DNA of 64,000 bases, taken from Chitinophagaceae bacterium. GTDB lineage: Bacteria > Bacteroidota > Bacteroidia > Chitinophagales > Chitinophagaceae. Position 1 is the first letter of the stretch, and the number at the start of each line of letters is the position of its first letter. Location of the stretch: NCBI GenBank assembly GCA_947447265.1, contig CANFKC010000007.1:1-64000 (forward strand), read 5' to 3'. The notes under the pieces are model-generated. The model had not been told where the DNA came from. It searched no databases and was given only the letters and a program-made list of their open reading frames with translations. Positions 15,707 to 24,755 of the stretch are shown here, one piece after another. The translations under genes and the position numbers were made by a program.

Positions 15707-16393
15707 TTATAGCGGCGCTATCAAAGCCAATTGGCTAACAAACTGCTGAAAACTACTATTGAAAACAGCCATGTTTTCTATTTGTTTTCTATTACGGAGC
15801 AGGTCCTTTTTATCTCTGAAAATTCTGGTGTAGAATTTATTTTGTTTGCTATTGCAATCTAGGGTGAAATCGCCTTTCATCAGTTCCCTGTTAAGTACTT
15901 CGCAGCAGTTTAATGTCTTCGTGCGATTGTTATTGGTATAGTATAATGGTAGTAACCAACATTCTATGGAATCATGACTAATAGCAAATATTATTTTTGC
16001 ACTGTACTTTTCGTTGATACCAGTGCCGATATAACTAGTGATTATGTCTTTTGTCTTGTCAATAATTTCTTCGGCCGTAAGGTCTCTGTCTCCTTCTCTT
16101 TTCTTTACTCCAAAGTCTTCACAGACATCAGTATCCATTTGTATTACAACGTAATCATTTGCTTCCAAAGTTGCCAACATATCGGCGGACTTACAATAGT
16201 TTCTAACTCGGCCCCAACCCCCATCTTCATCTGCTTTATCCGTTGAATCGGCATTAGGTTGCACTGAACGTATATCTATGTCAGGATCTGCAAAGAACTT
16301 TGACATTATATATCTCAAAACGGTTTGGTCCGTTGGCCCTTCTGTAATTAACCCGAATACCATGGCGTTAGAAGTTATTTGGTAATCCGCCAA
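15707..16393 (-). CDS. TOPRIM-like protein, partner of AAA ATPase
   Basis: The 228-aa product has the landmarks of a small TOPRIM-fold protein: GLITEGPTDQTVL near the N-terminus with an acidic Glu18, and YVVIQMDTDVCED with Asp87 and Asp89 in a DxD. These residues bind Mg2+ in nucleases and primases of this fold. The C-terminal half (HDSIECWLLPLYY and beyond) resembles DUF4276/DUF3226-type proteins. The start overlaps the end of the AAA ATPase gene by 26 bp; a second Met at codon 11 would start 4 bp after that stop. Nuclease action guided by the ATPase, as in OLD-like, AbiL or PARIS systems, is an inference from this layout. Confidence 0.65.
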   Translation of the reverse strand: MADYQITSNAMVFGLITEGPTDQTVLRYIMSKFFADPDIDIRSVQPNADSTDKADEDGGWGRVRNYCKSADMLATLEANDYVVIQMDTDVCEDFGVKKREGDRDLTAEEIIDKTKDIITSYIGTGINEKYSAKIIFAISHDSIECWLLPLYYTNNNRTKTLNCCEVLNRELMKGDFTLDCNSKQNKFYTRIFRDKKDLLRNRKQIENMAVFNSSFQQFVSQLALIAPL

Positions 16394-17561
16394 GTAATCC
16401 TTTAGTCCACATTTCTGATAGTTTCATTGGTGTGGAAATTTTAGGCTTTTCGGTGATGCGGGTAGCAATAGTATGCCCATCAATATTTCTGCGCACTACA
16501 AATAATCTTTGCTCTGGGTCGTTTAAATCAAGCCCATCAAGCGTTGCCGGGTTATGGGTTGTCATTAAAACCTGCTTCTCGTTTTTCTTTGATAATTCCA
16601 CGAGCATGTTTATCAGCTTAGCGCAAAGCTTAGGGTTAAATGATGCTTCAATATTATCAACAGCAAAAAACTGTGGGGTTTTTTTACTCGAGAACAAAAC
16701 GATGTAGAACAGCAGGAAGAGAAAACCTTCATTAGCGCTACGCTGGTCCAGCTGCATTAGATCAGAATTAATGAACCTGTCTTTTATAGCAATTTTGTAT
16801 TCGTTAGACATTAAGTCATTTGGGATGGAAAAATCCTCAAACCAGTCTATTGCTTCGAGATATTCTTTGACGTATTGTAAACTACCGTTATCTTTTGATA
16901 GTGATTTTAATAAACCGAATAACCCTTCGCCTCGTGAACCTAACGGTTTAACTTGACCCTCTTCTTCAAATTTGCGGAGACTTGAATTTTCCGGGGAGTA
17001 AATCATATATTTAGACATAAACTCACTTCGTGAACGCTCAATATATTGTATCACATCGTTATAGTCTTCTATCAATTTGCTTTTTTCTTTATTAGATGTA
17101 CTAGTCTTTAGTTTTTCAAAATTTACTGCAAATTCATACCCTCCAAATTCATCTTTTTTCAAACGAATTGCGCCGCTTGGATCATCAAAATAAGGTACGG
17201 CTTTAACTAGAAAATTCACAAACTCAGTACCAACATTGCTGTTCCTCCAAACTTCATAATTTTCCAAGTTGAAAAAATTATGCCACCAATAGTTATCGTC
17301 TAGCAGACTTATTTCAATATTATCTAACTGCACGTCGCTAAATCCATTATGATAATATATTGCGTCTGTTACTCTTACTCCTTTTGAATAAAGGACAGTT
17401 GTATTTACAATCCCTTCATTAGCCGAAGTTGCAAACGCTACAGCCTCCAGAATATTACTCTTACCACATCCATTTTCCCCAATAAACAAATTAACCCTTC
17501 CCAAATCTAGGGTAAGGTCGACTATTGATTTAAAGTTTTTGATGTGAAGCTGGCTAATCAT
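16368..17561 (-). CDS. AAA family ATPase (OLD/RloA-like), candidate defence component
   Basis: The 397-aa product starts with ISQLHIKNFKSIVDLTLDLG and a Walker A GENGCGKSN (residues 28-36), as in ABC-type AAA_15/AAA_21 ATPases. Walker B is FFAVDNIEASFNP, with Asp302 and Glu305, and the H-loop is TTHNP with His336. These proteins form SMC-like dimers and often work with a nuclease encoded alongside. Here the TOPRIM-like gene follows with an overlap. The pair is more AT-rich than its neighbours and sits between housekeeping genes, which suggests horizontal acquisition. The exact defence family, if any, cannot be fixed without a search. Confidence 0.8.
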   Translation of the reverse strand: MISQLHIKNFKSIVDLTLDLGRVNLFIGENGCGKSNILEAVAFATSANEGIVNTTVLYSKGVRVTDAIYYHNGFSDVQLDNIEISLLDDNYWWHNFFNLENYEVWRNSNVGTEFVNFLVKAVPYFDDPSGAIRLKKDEFGGYEFAVNFEKLKTSTSNKEKSKLIEDYNDVIQYIERSRSEFMSKYMIYSPENSSLRKFEEEGQVKPLGSRGEGLFGLLKSLSKDNGSLQYVKEYLEAIDWFEDFSIPNDLMSNEYKIAIKDRFINSDLMQLDQRSANEGFLFLLFYIVLFSSKKTPQFFAVDNIEASFNPKLCAKLINMLVELSKKNEKQVLMTTHNPATLDGLDLNDPEQRLFVVRRNIDGHTIATRITEKPKISTPMKLSEMWTKGLLGGLPNNF

Positions 17562-17604
17562 ACAATAACAAATGTAAAGCTATTTCGGAACGTTTTGAAA
17601 CAAA

Positions 17605-17633
17605 AAAGCAAGCAGATAAAATCTGCTTGCTTT
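17605..17633 (-). terminator. Rho-independent terminator of gltA
   Basis: AAAGCAAGCAGAT and ATCTGCTTGCTTT form a 13-bp perfect stem around AAA, with a T-run on the minus strand. It follows the citrate synthase stop by about 38 bp. Confidence 0.85.
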
Positions 17634-17670
17634 GGGAAAGTTTTACTTTTTATATTTAAGTTTTTACTTT

Positions 17671-18990
17671 TTAAGCTACTACTTCACCTTTTTTAATGAA
17701 ATTTTTCACCCATTCAGTAGTGATAGACTTAGGACGCTCAATTGGGAAGCCCAAAGCCCTATCCCAGCAAAGACTTGCCAACACGCCTAATGCACGCGAA
17801 ACACCAAATAATACGGTATAGAAATCTTCTTCTATCAAACCATAGTGTTTCAGCAACGAACCAGAATGCGCATCAACGTTAGGCCATGGGTTCTTGATCT
17901 TACCAAGGCTTTCCAGTATTGGAGGCGCTACTTCATATACATTCCAAACAGTTTTTACTGTAGGGTCATCAGCGCAATGCTTTTTAGCAAATTCCATCTG
18001 CGCAGTAAAACGTGGGTCGGTCTTACGCAATACTGCGTGGCCATAACCAGGTACTACTTTACCTGAATTGAGTGTTTTATGTATGTAGTCAGCAATCTGT
18101 TCTTTGGTTGGCTCCTCTGAGTTCAGCTCTTTACACATTTCTTCTATCCAGCGAATTACTTCCTGGTTAGCAAGGCCATGTAAAGGACCGGCAAGGCCTG
18201 TCATACCAGCAGCAAACGAAAGGTAAGGGTCGCTTAATGCAGAGCCTACAAGGTGTGTAGCATGTGCAGAAACGTTACCGCCTTCGTGGTCAGCATGAAT
18301 AACAAGATACAGTCGCATCAGTTCTTTGAAGCTTTCTTCTTCATAACCCATCATGTGGGCGAAGTTTGCGCTCCAGTCCAGCATACCATCCGGGTGAATG
18401 TGTTCGCCGTTCTTATACTTCCTGCGGTAGATATATGCAGCAATACGTGGCAGGCGCGCAATAAGGGTCATGGAGTCTTCGTAAACATAAGACCAATATT
18501 CCTTTTTGTTCATGCCTTCTTCGTAAGCCTTGGTAAATTTCGATTCAGTTTGTAAAGCAAGTACCGCAGCCGTGAACACCGTCATTGGGTGAGCCGATAT
18601 CGGGAATGCTTCGATAACATCAAAAACGTGATTAGGTACGTGCGAACGGCGTGCCCATGTTGAAGAAATGTGCTCCACATTTTCTTTTGATGGCACCTCG
18701 CCCGTAAGCATCAGGTAAAATAAGCCTTCTGGCAATGGCTCGTCGCCACCTTCAGCTTTTGGAAGTTTTTCTCTTAATTCAGGGATGGAGAACCCGCGGA
18801 AACGGATTCCCTCGTTAGCATCAAGCAATGAAGTTTCAGTAACAAGACCGGTAATACCACGCATACCCTGGTAAGCCTGGGCTATGGTAACATCTTCGAT
18901 CTTCTTGTTGCCGTGTTGTTCAAGAATACTTTTTATCTCTTTGTTCTGTGCATCTGCCTTTTCCTTGAAAAGGTCTTTTACATATCCCAT
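17671..18990 (-). CDS. gltA: Citrate synthase, mitochondrial-type
   Basis: The 439-aa enzyme condenses oxaloacetate and acetyl-CoA to citrate in the first step of the TCA cycle. All three catalytic residues are visible: His271 in [10 protein letters not shown], His318 in [15 protein letters not shown] and Asp373 in [10 protein letters not shown]. The stretches [20 protein letters not shown] and [12 protein letters not shown] match eukaryotic mitochondrial citrate synthases more closely than the usual bacterial type II enzymes, so this is the 'eukaryotic' Si-synthase subtype found in some Bacteroidota. It is a single-gene unit with a good promoter (19036-19064) and terminator (17605-17633). 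Confidence 0.95.
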   Translation of the reverse strand: MGYVKDLFKEKADAQNKEIKSILEQHGNKKIEDVTIAQAYQGMRGITGLVTETSLLDANEGIRFRGFSIPELREKLPKAEGGDEPLPEGLFYLMLTGEVPSKENVEHISSTWARRSHVPNHVFDVIEAFPISAHPMTVFTAAVLALQTESKFTKAYEEGMNKKEYWSYVYEDSMTLIARLPRIAAYIYRRKYKNGEHIHPDGMLDWSANFAHMMGYEEESFKELMRLYLVIHADHEGGNVSAHATHLVGSALSDPYLSFAAGMTGLAGPLHGLANQEVIRWIEEMCKELNSEEPTKEQIADYIHKTLNSGKVVPGYGHAVLRKTDPRFTAQMEFAKKHCADDPTVKTVWNVYEVAPPILESLGKIKNPWPNVDAHSGSLLKHYGLIEEDFYTVLFGVSRALGVLASLCWDRALGFPIERPKSITTEWVKNFIKKGEVVA

Positions 18991-19035
18991 ATAAAATTTA
19001 ATTATTTATTGTGACAGGAAACCTAAAAATTTGCT

Positions 19036-19064
19036 CAAAGGTAATACAAACGCAATAAAGTCAA
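19036..19064 (-). promoter_or_regulatory. gltA promoter
   Basis: On the minus strand TTG is followed after 18 bp by TACCTTTG, matching the -33/-7 spacing and consensus of Bacteroidota promoters. The -7 box ends about 45 bp before the citrate synthase start. Confidence 0.65.
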
Positions 19065-19233
19065 TGTGAATAAACCATGAAAAATGCGCCCTTTTTCAAA
19101 TTTGTTTACTATTTGTTTATAGAGACAGACAATAAATGTATGCACATGTAATTAATCAAAGCAATTTGTTACCGATTCAGAGCTAAATATTGATAGGGTG
19201 TCCGTTGCGACAGGACGTGGAGCGAACAAAAAA

Positions 19234-19259
19234 AAGCAGCATTCGTGAGAATGCTGCTT
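19234..19259 (-). terminator. Rho-independent terminator after nusG
   Basis: AAGCAGCATTC and GAATGCTGCTT form an 11-bp perfect stem around GTGA, with eight T following on the minus strand. It shows that the secE-nusG transcript ends here and does not run on into ribosomal protein genes. Confidence 0.85.
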
Positions 19260-19280
19260 GCTGTTATAATGATGTATTGT

Positions 19281-19907
19281 TTATGCTAATTTTTCAACCT
19301 GGCTGTAATTCAGCTCTACCGGAGTAGCGCGGCCGAAGATCTTAACAACAACTTTCAGTTTCTTCTTCTCTTCGTTCACTTCTTCAACAGTACCATTGAA
19401 ATCGTTGAAAGGACCATCGATAATCTTAACTGTTTCGCCCATAATGTATGGCTCAGCGTAGATAATGCCCTGTTCGCTAACTTCATCCATTTTACCGAAC
19501 ATCTTGTTCACTTCAGTTTTACGTAAAGCGGTCGGGTTGTCGCGGCCCAGGAAGTGTATAACGTTAGTAACGTTCTTAACTGTTTGTACAATATTATCGG
19601 TAAGCTTACCGTCAATTGCTTCCAGTAAAATGTAACCCGGGAACAAAGTTTTTTCCCTCAGTACTTTTTTACCATTAACAACCTTAAATATTTTTTCAAT
19701 AGGGCAAAGTACCTGTACTACCGAAGTTGACCAGTTGTTTATTTTAACCTCGCGGTCAATGTATTCTTTTATTTTACGCTCTTTACCACTTACCACACGT
19801 ATTACATACCATTTGGTTTCCTGTACGGGAGCCGGAGGCGCTACTTCCTGCGCTTGTGCTTCCTGTGCTGGTTGCTGGTTTTCTGCTACTTCGTCCATTG
19901 TTGTCAT
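19281..19907 (-). CDS. nusG: Transcription termination/antitermination factor NusG
   Basis: The 208-aa product has an Ala/Gln/Pro-rich N-terminal extension (about 1-30), the NGN domain ([20 protein letters not shown] to about 140, with FPGYILLEA) and a C-terminal KOW domain ([20 protein letters not shown]). NusG binds RNA polymerase and couples it to the ribosome or to Rho. secE ends 3 bp upstream, the universal secE-nusG order. The usual downstream rplK-rplA-rplJ-rplL-rpoBC genes are absent: a terminator and citrate synthase follow instead. Confidence 0.95.
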   Translation of the reverse strand: MTTMDEVAENQQPAQEAQAQEVAPPAPVQETKWYVIRVVSGKERKIKEYIDREVKINNWSTSVVQVLCPIEKIFKVVNGKKVLREKTLFPGYILLEAIDGKLTDNIVQTVKNVTNVIHFLGRDNPTALRKTEVNKMFGKMDEVSEQGIIYAEPYIMGETVKIIDGPFNDFNGTVEEVNEEKKKLKVVVKIFGRATPVELNYSQVEKLA

Positions 19908-19910
19908 TCT

Positions 19911-20108
19911 TTACTTGCCTAATATACCGTAAATAAAAGTAAGAACTGCTTTAGATGCGAAGTCCATTCCCCAAACTGCTGCAGTAACTATAGCCAATGC
20001 TACCAATACGATAGCAGTAGTTTGCTGTAGTTCATCCCATGACGGCCAACTTACCTTATGCAGTAATTCGTCGTAGGCTTCCTGTATGTAAGTTCCTATT
20101 TTACTCAT
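19911..20108 (-). CDS. secE: Preprotein translocase subunit SecE
   Basis: The 65-aa product is the short, single-helix form of SecE: an amphipathic N-terminal helix with YDELLHKVSWPSWDELQQTT (the conserved KVSWPS motif) and one membrane segment (about 30-58). SecE clamps SecY in the inner-membrane translocon. The gene lies 94 bp after tRNA-Trp and 3 bp before nusG. Confidence 0.95.
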   Translation of the reverse strand: MSKIGTYIQEAYDELLHKVSWPSWDELQQTTAIVLVALAIVTAAVWGMDFASKAVLTFIYGILGK

Positions 20109-20202
20109 TTCAGTTAATTTTTAATGTTAAAACGATAACCGACCCGTCTTTTAAAAGATGCTTTCACCTTTCACAAGACCGGTCAGTTAACAAAAAACTC
20201 AG

Positions 20203-20273
20203 CACGGGCACGCGGATTCGAACCACGATCAAAGGTTTTGGAGACCTCTATTCTACCGTTGAACTATGCCCGT
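20203..20273 (-). tRNA. tRNA-Trp (CCA anticodon)
   Basis: On the minus strand the acceptor arms ACGGGCA and TGCCCGT pair perfectly, with discriminator G. The D arm starts GTTC, the anticodon stem carries loop CTCCAAA (anticodon CCA) and the T arm contains GGTTCGAATCC. CCA is not encoded. tRNA-Trp directly before secE-nusG is a common arrangement in Bacteroidota. Confidence 0.95.
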
Positions 20274-20618
20274 ATTTATTATGTAATATGGCGGAAAGCC
20301 ACCTGACAAAATTAATACTCTAAAGTTCTACCGAACTAAAACTAAAAAGCCAAAAAGATAAAACCCTTTTGACTTTTTCAGAACGGATTGCAAAGATAGA
20401 AAAACTTTTTAAAAAAGTGCGTATAAAATTTTATTTACGGAAACAGCCGGTTCAGGCTGAGCTAATCAACGCAAATTAGTAAAAAACTGACTTAATCTTT
20501 GTTCCCCAAATGTGCAAATTATTTGTTTGGTCATTGGTTTGTAAACACGAACCATTTATAGAAATTCTATTTGGATATACAGTAAAATATAATACATTTG
20601 CCGGATATCTACAAAAGC
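20274..20618. other. Divergent promoter region between tRNA-Trp and the M16 gene
   Basis: This 345-bp AT-rich region holds a TATCTTTG element on the minus strand (20391-20398), which may drive the tRNA-Trp-secE-nusG unit, and the M16 peptidase promoter (20570-20600). No gene is seen. Confidence 0.6.
20570..20600 (+). promoter_or_regulatory. Promoter of the M16 peptidase gene
   Basis: TTTG (20570-20573) and TACATTTG (20593-20600) are separated by 19 bp, matching the Bacteroidota -33/-7 pattern. Transcription would begin at about 20606, which rules out the ATG at 20598 and supports the one at 20619. Confidence 0.7.
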
Positions 20619-23444
20619 ATGAAACTATTTAAGTATTCCTTGAGCATAGCCCTTGCGGGCATGCTGTTATCGGGCAGTGTTACCACGTATACCTGGGCAC
20701 AAGATCTGAAAGCAAAGTTACCACACGATCCTAAAGTGGTAACCGGTAAACTGGCTAATGGCCTCACTTACTACATTAAAACCAACAAGAAACCAATGAA
20801 CAAGGTGGAATTGCGCATGGCTGTAAAAGCCGGTGCAATACTTGAAACCAACGAACAGTTGGGCCTTGCTCACTTTATGGAGCACATGAATTTTAACGGT
20901 ACCAAGAACTTCCAGAAGAATGAACTGGTGAGCTACCTGCAATCAATTGGTGTTCAGTTTGGTGCTGACTTAAATGCATACACTGCGTTTGACCAGACCG
21001 TTTATATATTGCCAATACCGACCGACAAGCCAGGTAACCTTGAAAAAGGCTTCCAGATAATTGAAGACTGGGCGCACAATGCGTTACTTACGGATAAAGA
21101 TATTGACGAAGAGCGTGGCGTAGTGCTGGAAGAAAGCCGCCTGGGTAAAGGTGCTGATGACAGAATGCTTAAAAAATACTTCCCTAAACTTGCTGAAGGT
21201 TCTTTATACGCTGAACGTTTGCCAATAGGTAAGGATGAAATACTTAAAAACTTTACGTACGATAAAGTGCGTAGCTTTTATAAAGACTGGTACCGCCCTG
21301 ACCTGCAGGCTGTAATGGTGGTAGGTGATATTGATGTTGCTACTGCCAAGAAAATGATTGAATCACATTTCGGTGGAATTAAAAATCCGGCTGGCGAAAA
21401 GAAACGCGAATATGTGGAAGTAAGTCCGCGTAAAGCACCTGAAGCAATGGTAGTGATTGATAAAGAAGCGACCAATTCAACCTACATTCTTACTTTCCCG
21501 TATTCTAAAAAGAAGCCTGTTGTTACTTTAGGCGATTACCGTGAAGAGCTGATGTTGAGCGGTATTGTAACGGAAATGCTGAACCGCAGGTTTAACGAAC
21601 TAGCTCAGGGCGCAAATCCTCCTTTCCCTTTTGCAGGTGCAGGTATGGATAATCTGATACACGGCTACGAGAGCTTTAATATTTTTGCAGGCATTGGTGA
21701 TGATGGCGCAGCCAAAGTTGTGAATGCGGTTACCGGCGAATTGATGAAAGCTAAGAAATATGGCTTTACAGAAAGCGAACTGGAGCTGGCAAAAAAGAGC
21801 TTAATAAGCAATTACGAAAAGAGTTACAACGAAAGGAACACAACGGATAGCAAAAACGCTATTGAAGAGTACATTGGCGTGTTTCTGAATAACGATTGTT
21901 TTCCGGGCATTGAGAACGAGTATAAATATGTTCGCCAGCTGGCGCCTGGAATTAAGGTGGCTGAAGCAAACGCCATGTTTAACAAATGGATGAGCAGCAT
22001 GAATACTTTTTCGCTCATTACTGGTCCGGATAAGGCGGATGCAAAGTTACCAACAGATAAAGAATTGCTGGCAATGACAGCAACAGGCTTTAACCAGGAT
22101 ATTAAGAAGAACGAAGATAAAGCTGTTGCTACTTCGCTTATGAGCAGCAAGCCAACACCGGGCAAGGTTGTTTCGCAGGTGAAAGAAGAAGGCTTTGATG
22201 CAACTACTTACACCCTGAGCAACGGCATTAAAGTAACCATTAAGCCAACTACATTTAAGAGCGACGAAATTTTGATGCACGGCGTTAAAAAAGGCGGCTC
22301 TAATAACTACGGTGTTGCAGACAGGAGCAATGTGAAGTTTGCTACTGAAGTTATGGACGCTATGGGCTATGGCGCTTACGACCCGACTGAAATTGAAAAA
22401 ATACTTGCAGGCAAAAAGATTGAAGCTTCTATGTCTATCAGTGAAATATCTGACGACCTGAATTGCAGTAGTACTATTAAAGATTTCGAAGACATGCTGC
22501 AGCTTACTTATCTGCAGATAACACAGCCACGTAAAGATGCCGCTTTATTCAAAGCGTTTATCGACAAGCAGGAGTCTCAGCTGAAATACATTATGTTGAA
22601 TCCGCAGGCTGCGTTTTCTGACACTATGGTGAAGACATTGTTCAACAACAATCCGCTGGCAAGAATGGTTATTCCTACACCTGCAGATTTTGCAAAACTG
22701 AACATGGATAGGGCAGTGCAGATATACAGCGATGAGTTTGGCAGTGCGGATGGTTACCACTTCTTTATTGTAGGTAATGTTGACGCTAAAACAGCCCTTC
22801 CATTATTGGAAACTTATTTGGGTAGCATACCTTCAAAAGGCAAGACTGCTGCGTTTAAAGATAATGGCGTTCGCCCTGTATCAGGTAACAAAGAGTTGAA
22901 GATATACAAGGGTAAAGAAAAGAAGAGCATGATCATTGAAATGTTCTCCGGCGAAATAGGATACACAGAAGACCTTGCTGTAAAAACACAGGCTGTTTCT
23001 GAAATACTGAACATTAAAGTGATTGAAGAGCTCCGTGAAAAGATGGGTGCTATTTATGGTGGCGGTTTCAATGGCAGATTAAGTAAAGAGCCTTATGAGC
23101 GATACAGCATTCAGTTGGCTTTACCTTGCGGTCCTGAAAATGTTGACAAGCTTATAGCTGCTGCTAACGAAGAGATCAAGAACCTGAAAGAAAAAGGCCC
23201 TGATGCAAAAGACCTTGCAAAGGTGAAGAGCCAGTGGATAGAAAAATATAAAACTGACGTGAAAGAAAATAAATTCTGGAACGATAAAATGCAGGCAGCT
23301 ATCTTCTGGGGAAGGGACAGGAGCCGTACTTTGAAGTATGAAGACTATATCAATAAACTGACTCCTGCTGACGTTCAGGAAACAGCTAAAAAGTTGTTTA
23401 CCGGTAACAACCAGTTTACAGCTATTTTGTATCCTGAGTCATAG
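20619..23444 (+). CDS. M16 family zinc metallopeptidase (pitrilysin-like)
   Basis: From the ATG at 20619 the product is 941 aa with a signal peptide (about residues 1-28, ending TWAQ) and two M16 repeats. The N-terminal repeat carries the inverted zinc motif HFMEH (His85, Glu88, His89) and the downstream EERGVVLEE that supplies the third ligand. The C-terminal repeat starts near residue 500 and lacks the motif, as is normal. Such enzymes degrade peptides in the periplasm inside a clamshell. The upstream ATG at 20598 lies within the promoter's -7 box and is rejected. It is a single-gene unit with a terminator at 23475-23501. Confidence 0.92.
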   Translation: MKLFKYSLSIALAGMLLSGSVTTYTWAQDLKAKLPHDPKVVTGKLANGLTYYIKTNKKPMNKVELRMAVKAGAILETNEQLGLAHFMEHMNFNGTKNFQKNELVSYLQSIGVQFGADLNAYTAFDQTVYILPIPTDKPGNLEKGFQIIEDWAHNALLTDKDIDEERGVVLEESRLGKGADDRMLKKYFPKLAEGSLYAERLPIGKDEILKNFTYDKVRSFYKDWYRPDLQAVMVVGDIDVATAKKMIESHFGGIKNPAGEKKREYVEVSPRKAPEAMVVIDKEATNSTYILTFPYSKKKPVVTLGDYREELMLSGIVTEMLNRRFNELAQGANPPFPFAGAGMDNLIHGYESFNIFAGIGDDGAAKVVNAVTGELMKAKKYGFTESELELAKKSLISNYEKSYNERNTTDSKNAIEEYIGVFLNNDCFPGIENEYKYVRQLAPGIKVAEANAMFNKWMSSMNTFSLITGPDKADAKLPTDKELLAMTATGFNQDIKKNEDKAVATSLMSSKPTPGKVVSQVKEEGFDATTYTLSNGIKVTIKPTTFKSDEILMHGVKKGGSNNYGVADRSNVKFATEVMDAMGYGAYDPTEIEKILAGKKIEASMSISEISDDLNCSSTIKDFEDMLQLTYLQITQPRKDAALFKAFIDKQESQLKYIMLNPQAAFSDTMVKTLFNNNPLARMVIPTPADFAKLNMDRAVQIYSDEFGSADGYHFFIVGNVDAKTALPLLETYLGSIPSKGKTAAFKDNGVRPVSGNKELKIYKGKEKKSMIIEMFSGEIGYTEDLAVKTQAVSEILNIKVIEELREKMGAIYGGGFNGRLSKEPYERYSIQLALPCGPENVDKLIAAANEEIKNLKEKGPDAKDLAKVKSQWIEKYKTDVKENKFWNDKMQAAIFWGRDRSRTLKYEDYINKLTPADVQETAKKLFTGNNQFTAILYPES

Positions 23445-23474
23445 TATTGGTTGTACACAATAATGTTATTAAAA

Positions 23475-23501
23475 ATGCCGCGCTTCGAAAAAGCGCGGCA
23501 T
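23475..23501 (+). terminator. Rho-independent terminator of the M16 gene
   Basis: ATGCCGCGCTT and AAGCGCGGCAT form an 11-bp perfect stem around CGAAA, followed by seven T. Confidence 0.9.
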
Positions 23502-23585
23502 TTTTTTGTGGATACATTTAGTTTTTACATTTCGTGGTTATGATAGCCTGGGCCAGCAGCATTTGCCGTGATGCCCTTGAGAGAG

Positions 23586-23655
23586 CCAATTTCGGTCTGT
23601 TGATTTCAACGCCAAGTACGCAGAGGATTCGCAAAGAAGGCGCAAAGTCAATGAG
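23586..23655. repeat. 70-bp dispersed repeat, copy 2
   Basis: This aligns without gaps to 11841-11910. It starts CCAATTTCGG and contains GATTCGCAAAGAAGGCGC. Confidence 0.7.
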
Positions 23656-23937
23656 AATTATACCGGACCTGAAGTTGAATTGGGATAAAACGATAGGCGA
23701 AAATAATTTTGACAAACTGCTTTACGAACATAGTCCAGCAGGCAGAGAACAGACGTACTGCTAATTTTATCGTGAGATTGCTTCTCCCGCAGAAAAAGCG
23801 GGATCGCAAAGGCCAGTTATCGAGAGCGAATGGATCCATCTAAATGTAGAATTGCCATTGCCGGTTGCTTGCAGTGCGCTGAAAAGAGCCTCGCAAATAC
23901 CGGCCGGATTGGTGTTTTTTAAAGGGCTTCTTTGCGC

Positions 23938-24612
23938 CTACTTGAAGTACTTAAAATACAGGAATGCCGCTATCTGTGAAAGGATGCCTACAATGTAGCC
24001 CAGCCAGATATCGCCTTTTTGGTGTGAACCTAAAATAAGCCTTGAGGTGCCGATGATACCTGCAATAACCAGCGCTACAAAGAAAGGTACCATGATATTT
24101 ACAGGGCCTATAAGCTGAAGTACTATTAATATACCGAGCATACCACCTGCGGCGGCTGTATGCATACTTATTTTGGTGAAAATATTAACCAGAAACAGTA
24201 CGACAATGCCATAGAAATTGCCGAGCATCAAAATTTTCAGAATCATTGGTAGTGAGCCGCCAGACATATTGCTTATGGTTTGGCTGGCCCAAAAGAAAAA
24301 TATCATGCTTACCATAAGCGGGATGGTTCTTTCCCTATTAGTGGGCATTTGCAGGCTATTGATAAAGCCTAGCGGCTTCATGAGCAGAATACTTACCAAC
24401 GGGAAAAATGCAGCGTTGAGCGCAATAATAAGTAGTATGGTTTTTATCTCAATTCCGGCAAACGTATTTGGCCAGAGTGCGCAAAGGGTATATCCCATTA
24501 TTATGGGCATGAATACCGGATGGCATACATAGGAAACTATTGTAGCCAGTACCTTCAAAATTTTGTTTGGTTCACTTACCGGTAATTGTTCTTGTGCCTT
24601 AATGTTGCTCAC
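23938..24612 (-). CDS. PAP2-like integral membrane protein
   Basis: The 224-aa product has about six membrane helices. Two segments recall the PAP2 phosphatase active site: KISMHTAAAGG (His151, in place of PSGH) and SRLILGSHQKGD (Ser190-Arg191, His197, Asp201, the SRxxxxxHxxxD motif). The first KxxxxxxRP motif is not obvious, though NRERTIP around residue 92 may replace it. It could be a lipid phosphate phosphatase, for example acting on undecaprenyl or phosphatidyl phosphates, or a degenerate homologue. Confidence in the fold is moderate and in activity low. Confidence 0.6.
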   Translation of the reverse strand: MSNIKAQEQLPVSEPNKILKVLATIVSYVCHPVFMPIIMGYTLCALWPNTFAGIEIKTILLIIALNAAFFPLVSILLMKPLGFINSLQMPTNRERTIPLMVSMIFFFWASQTISNMSGGSLPMILKILMLGNFYGIVVLFLVNIFTKISMHTAAAGGMLGILIVLQLIGPVNIMVPFFVALVIAGIIGTSRLILGSHQKGDIWLGYIVGILSQIAAFLYFKYFK

Positions 24613-24755
24613 TAAATTTGGTATTGTGTTTATGTATTAATGTAGTGTATCTGTTGTTATTCTATTCGTGGATTTAGGGTAGGTATATGGTGCAAAGCTA
24701 AATAATTATAAGTAACTGCATTGTTGGTCGCTTTAATAGCGGCATTTCAATGGGT

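Larger units (their letters stand above)
23445..23937. other. Intergenic region with terminator and dispersed repeat
   Basis: This 493-bp region contains the M16 terminator and copy 2 of the 70-bp dispersed repeat. A 76-codon frame at 23534-23764 runs through the repeat, has no family resemblance and is not called. Confidence 0.6.

Noticed and set aside
20039-20323. 94-codon frame on the plus strand
   Set aside because: It spans tRNA-Trp and the opposite-strand secE start, so it is accidental.
23534-23764. 76-codon frame on the plus strand
   Set aside because: It runs through the 70-bp dispersed repeat, has no recognisable domain and no promoter.
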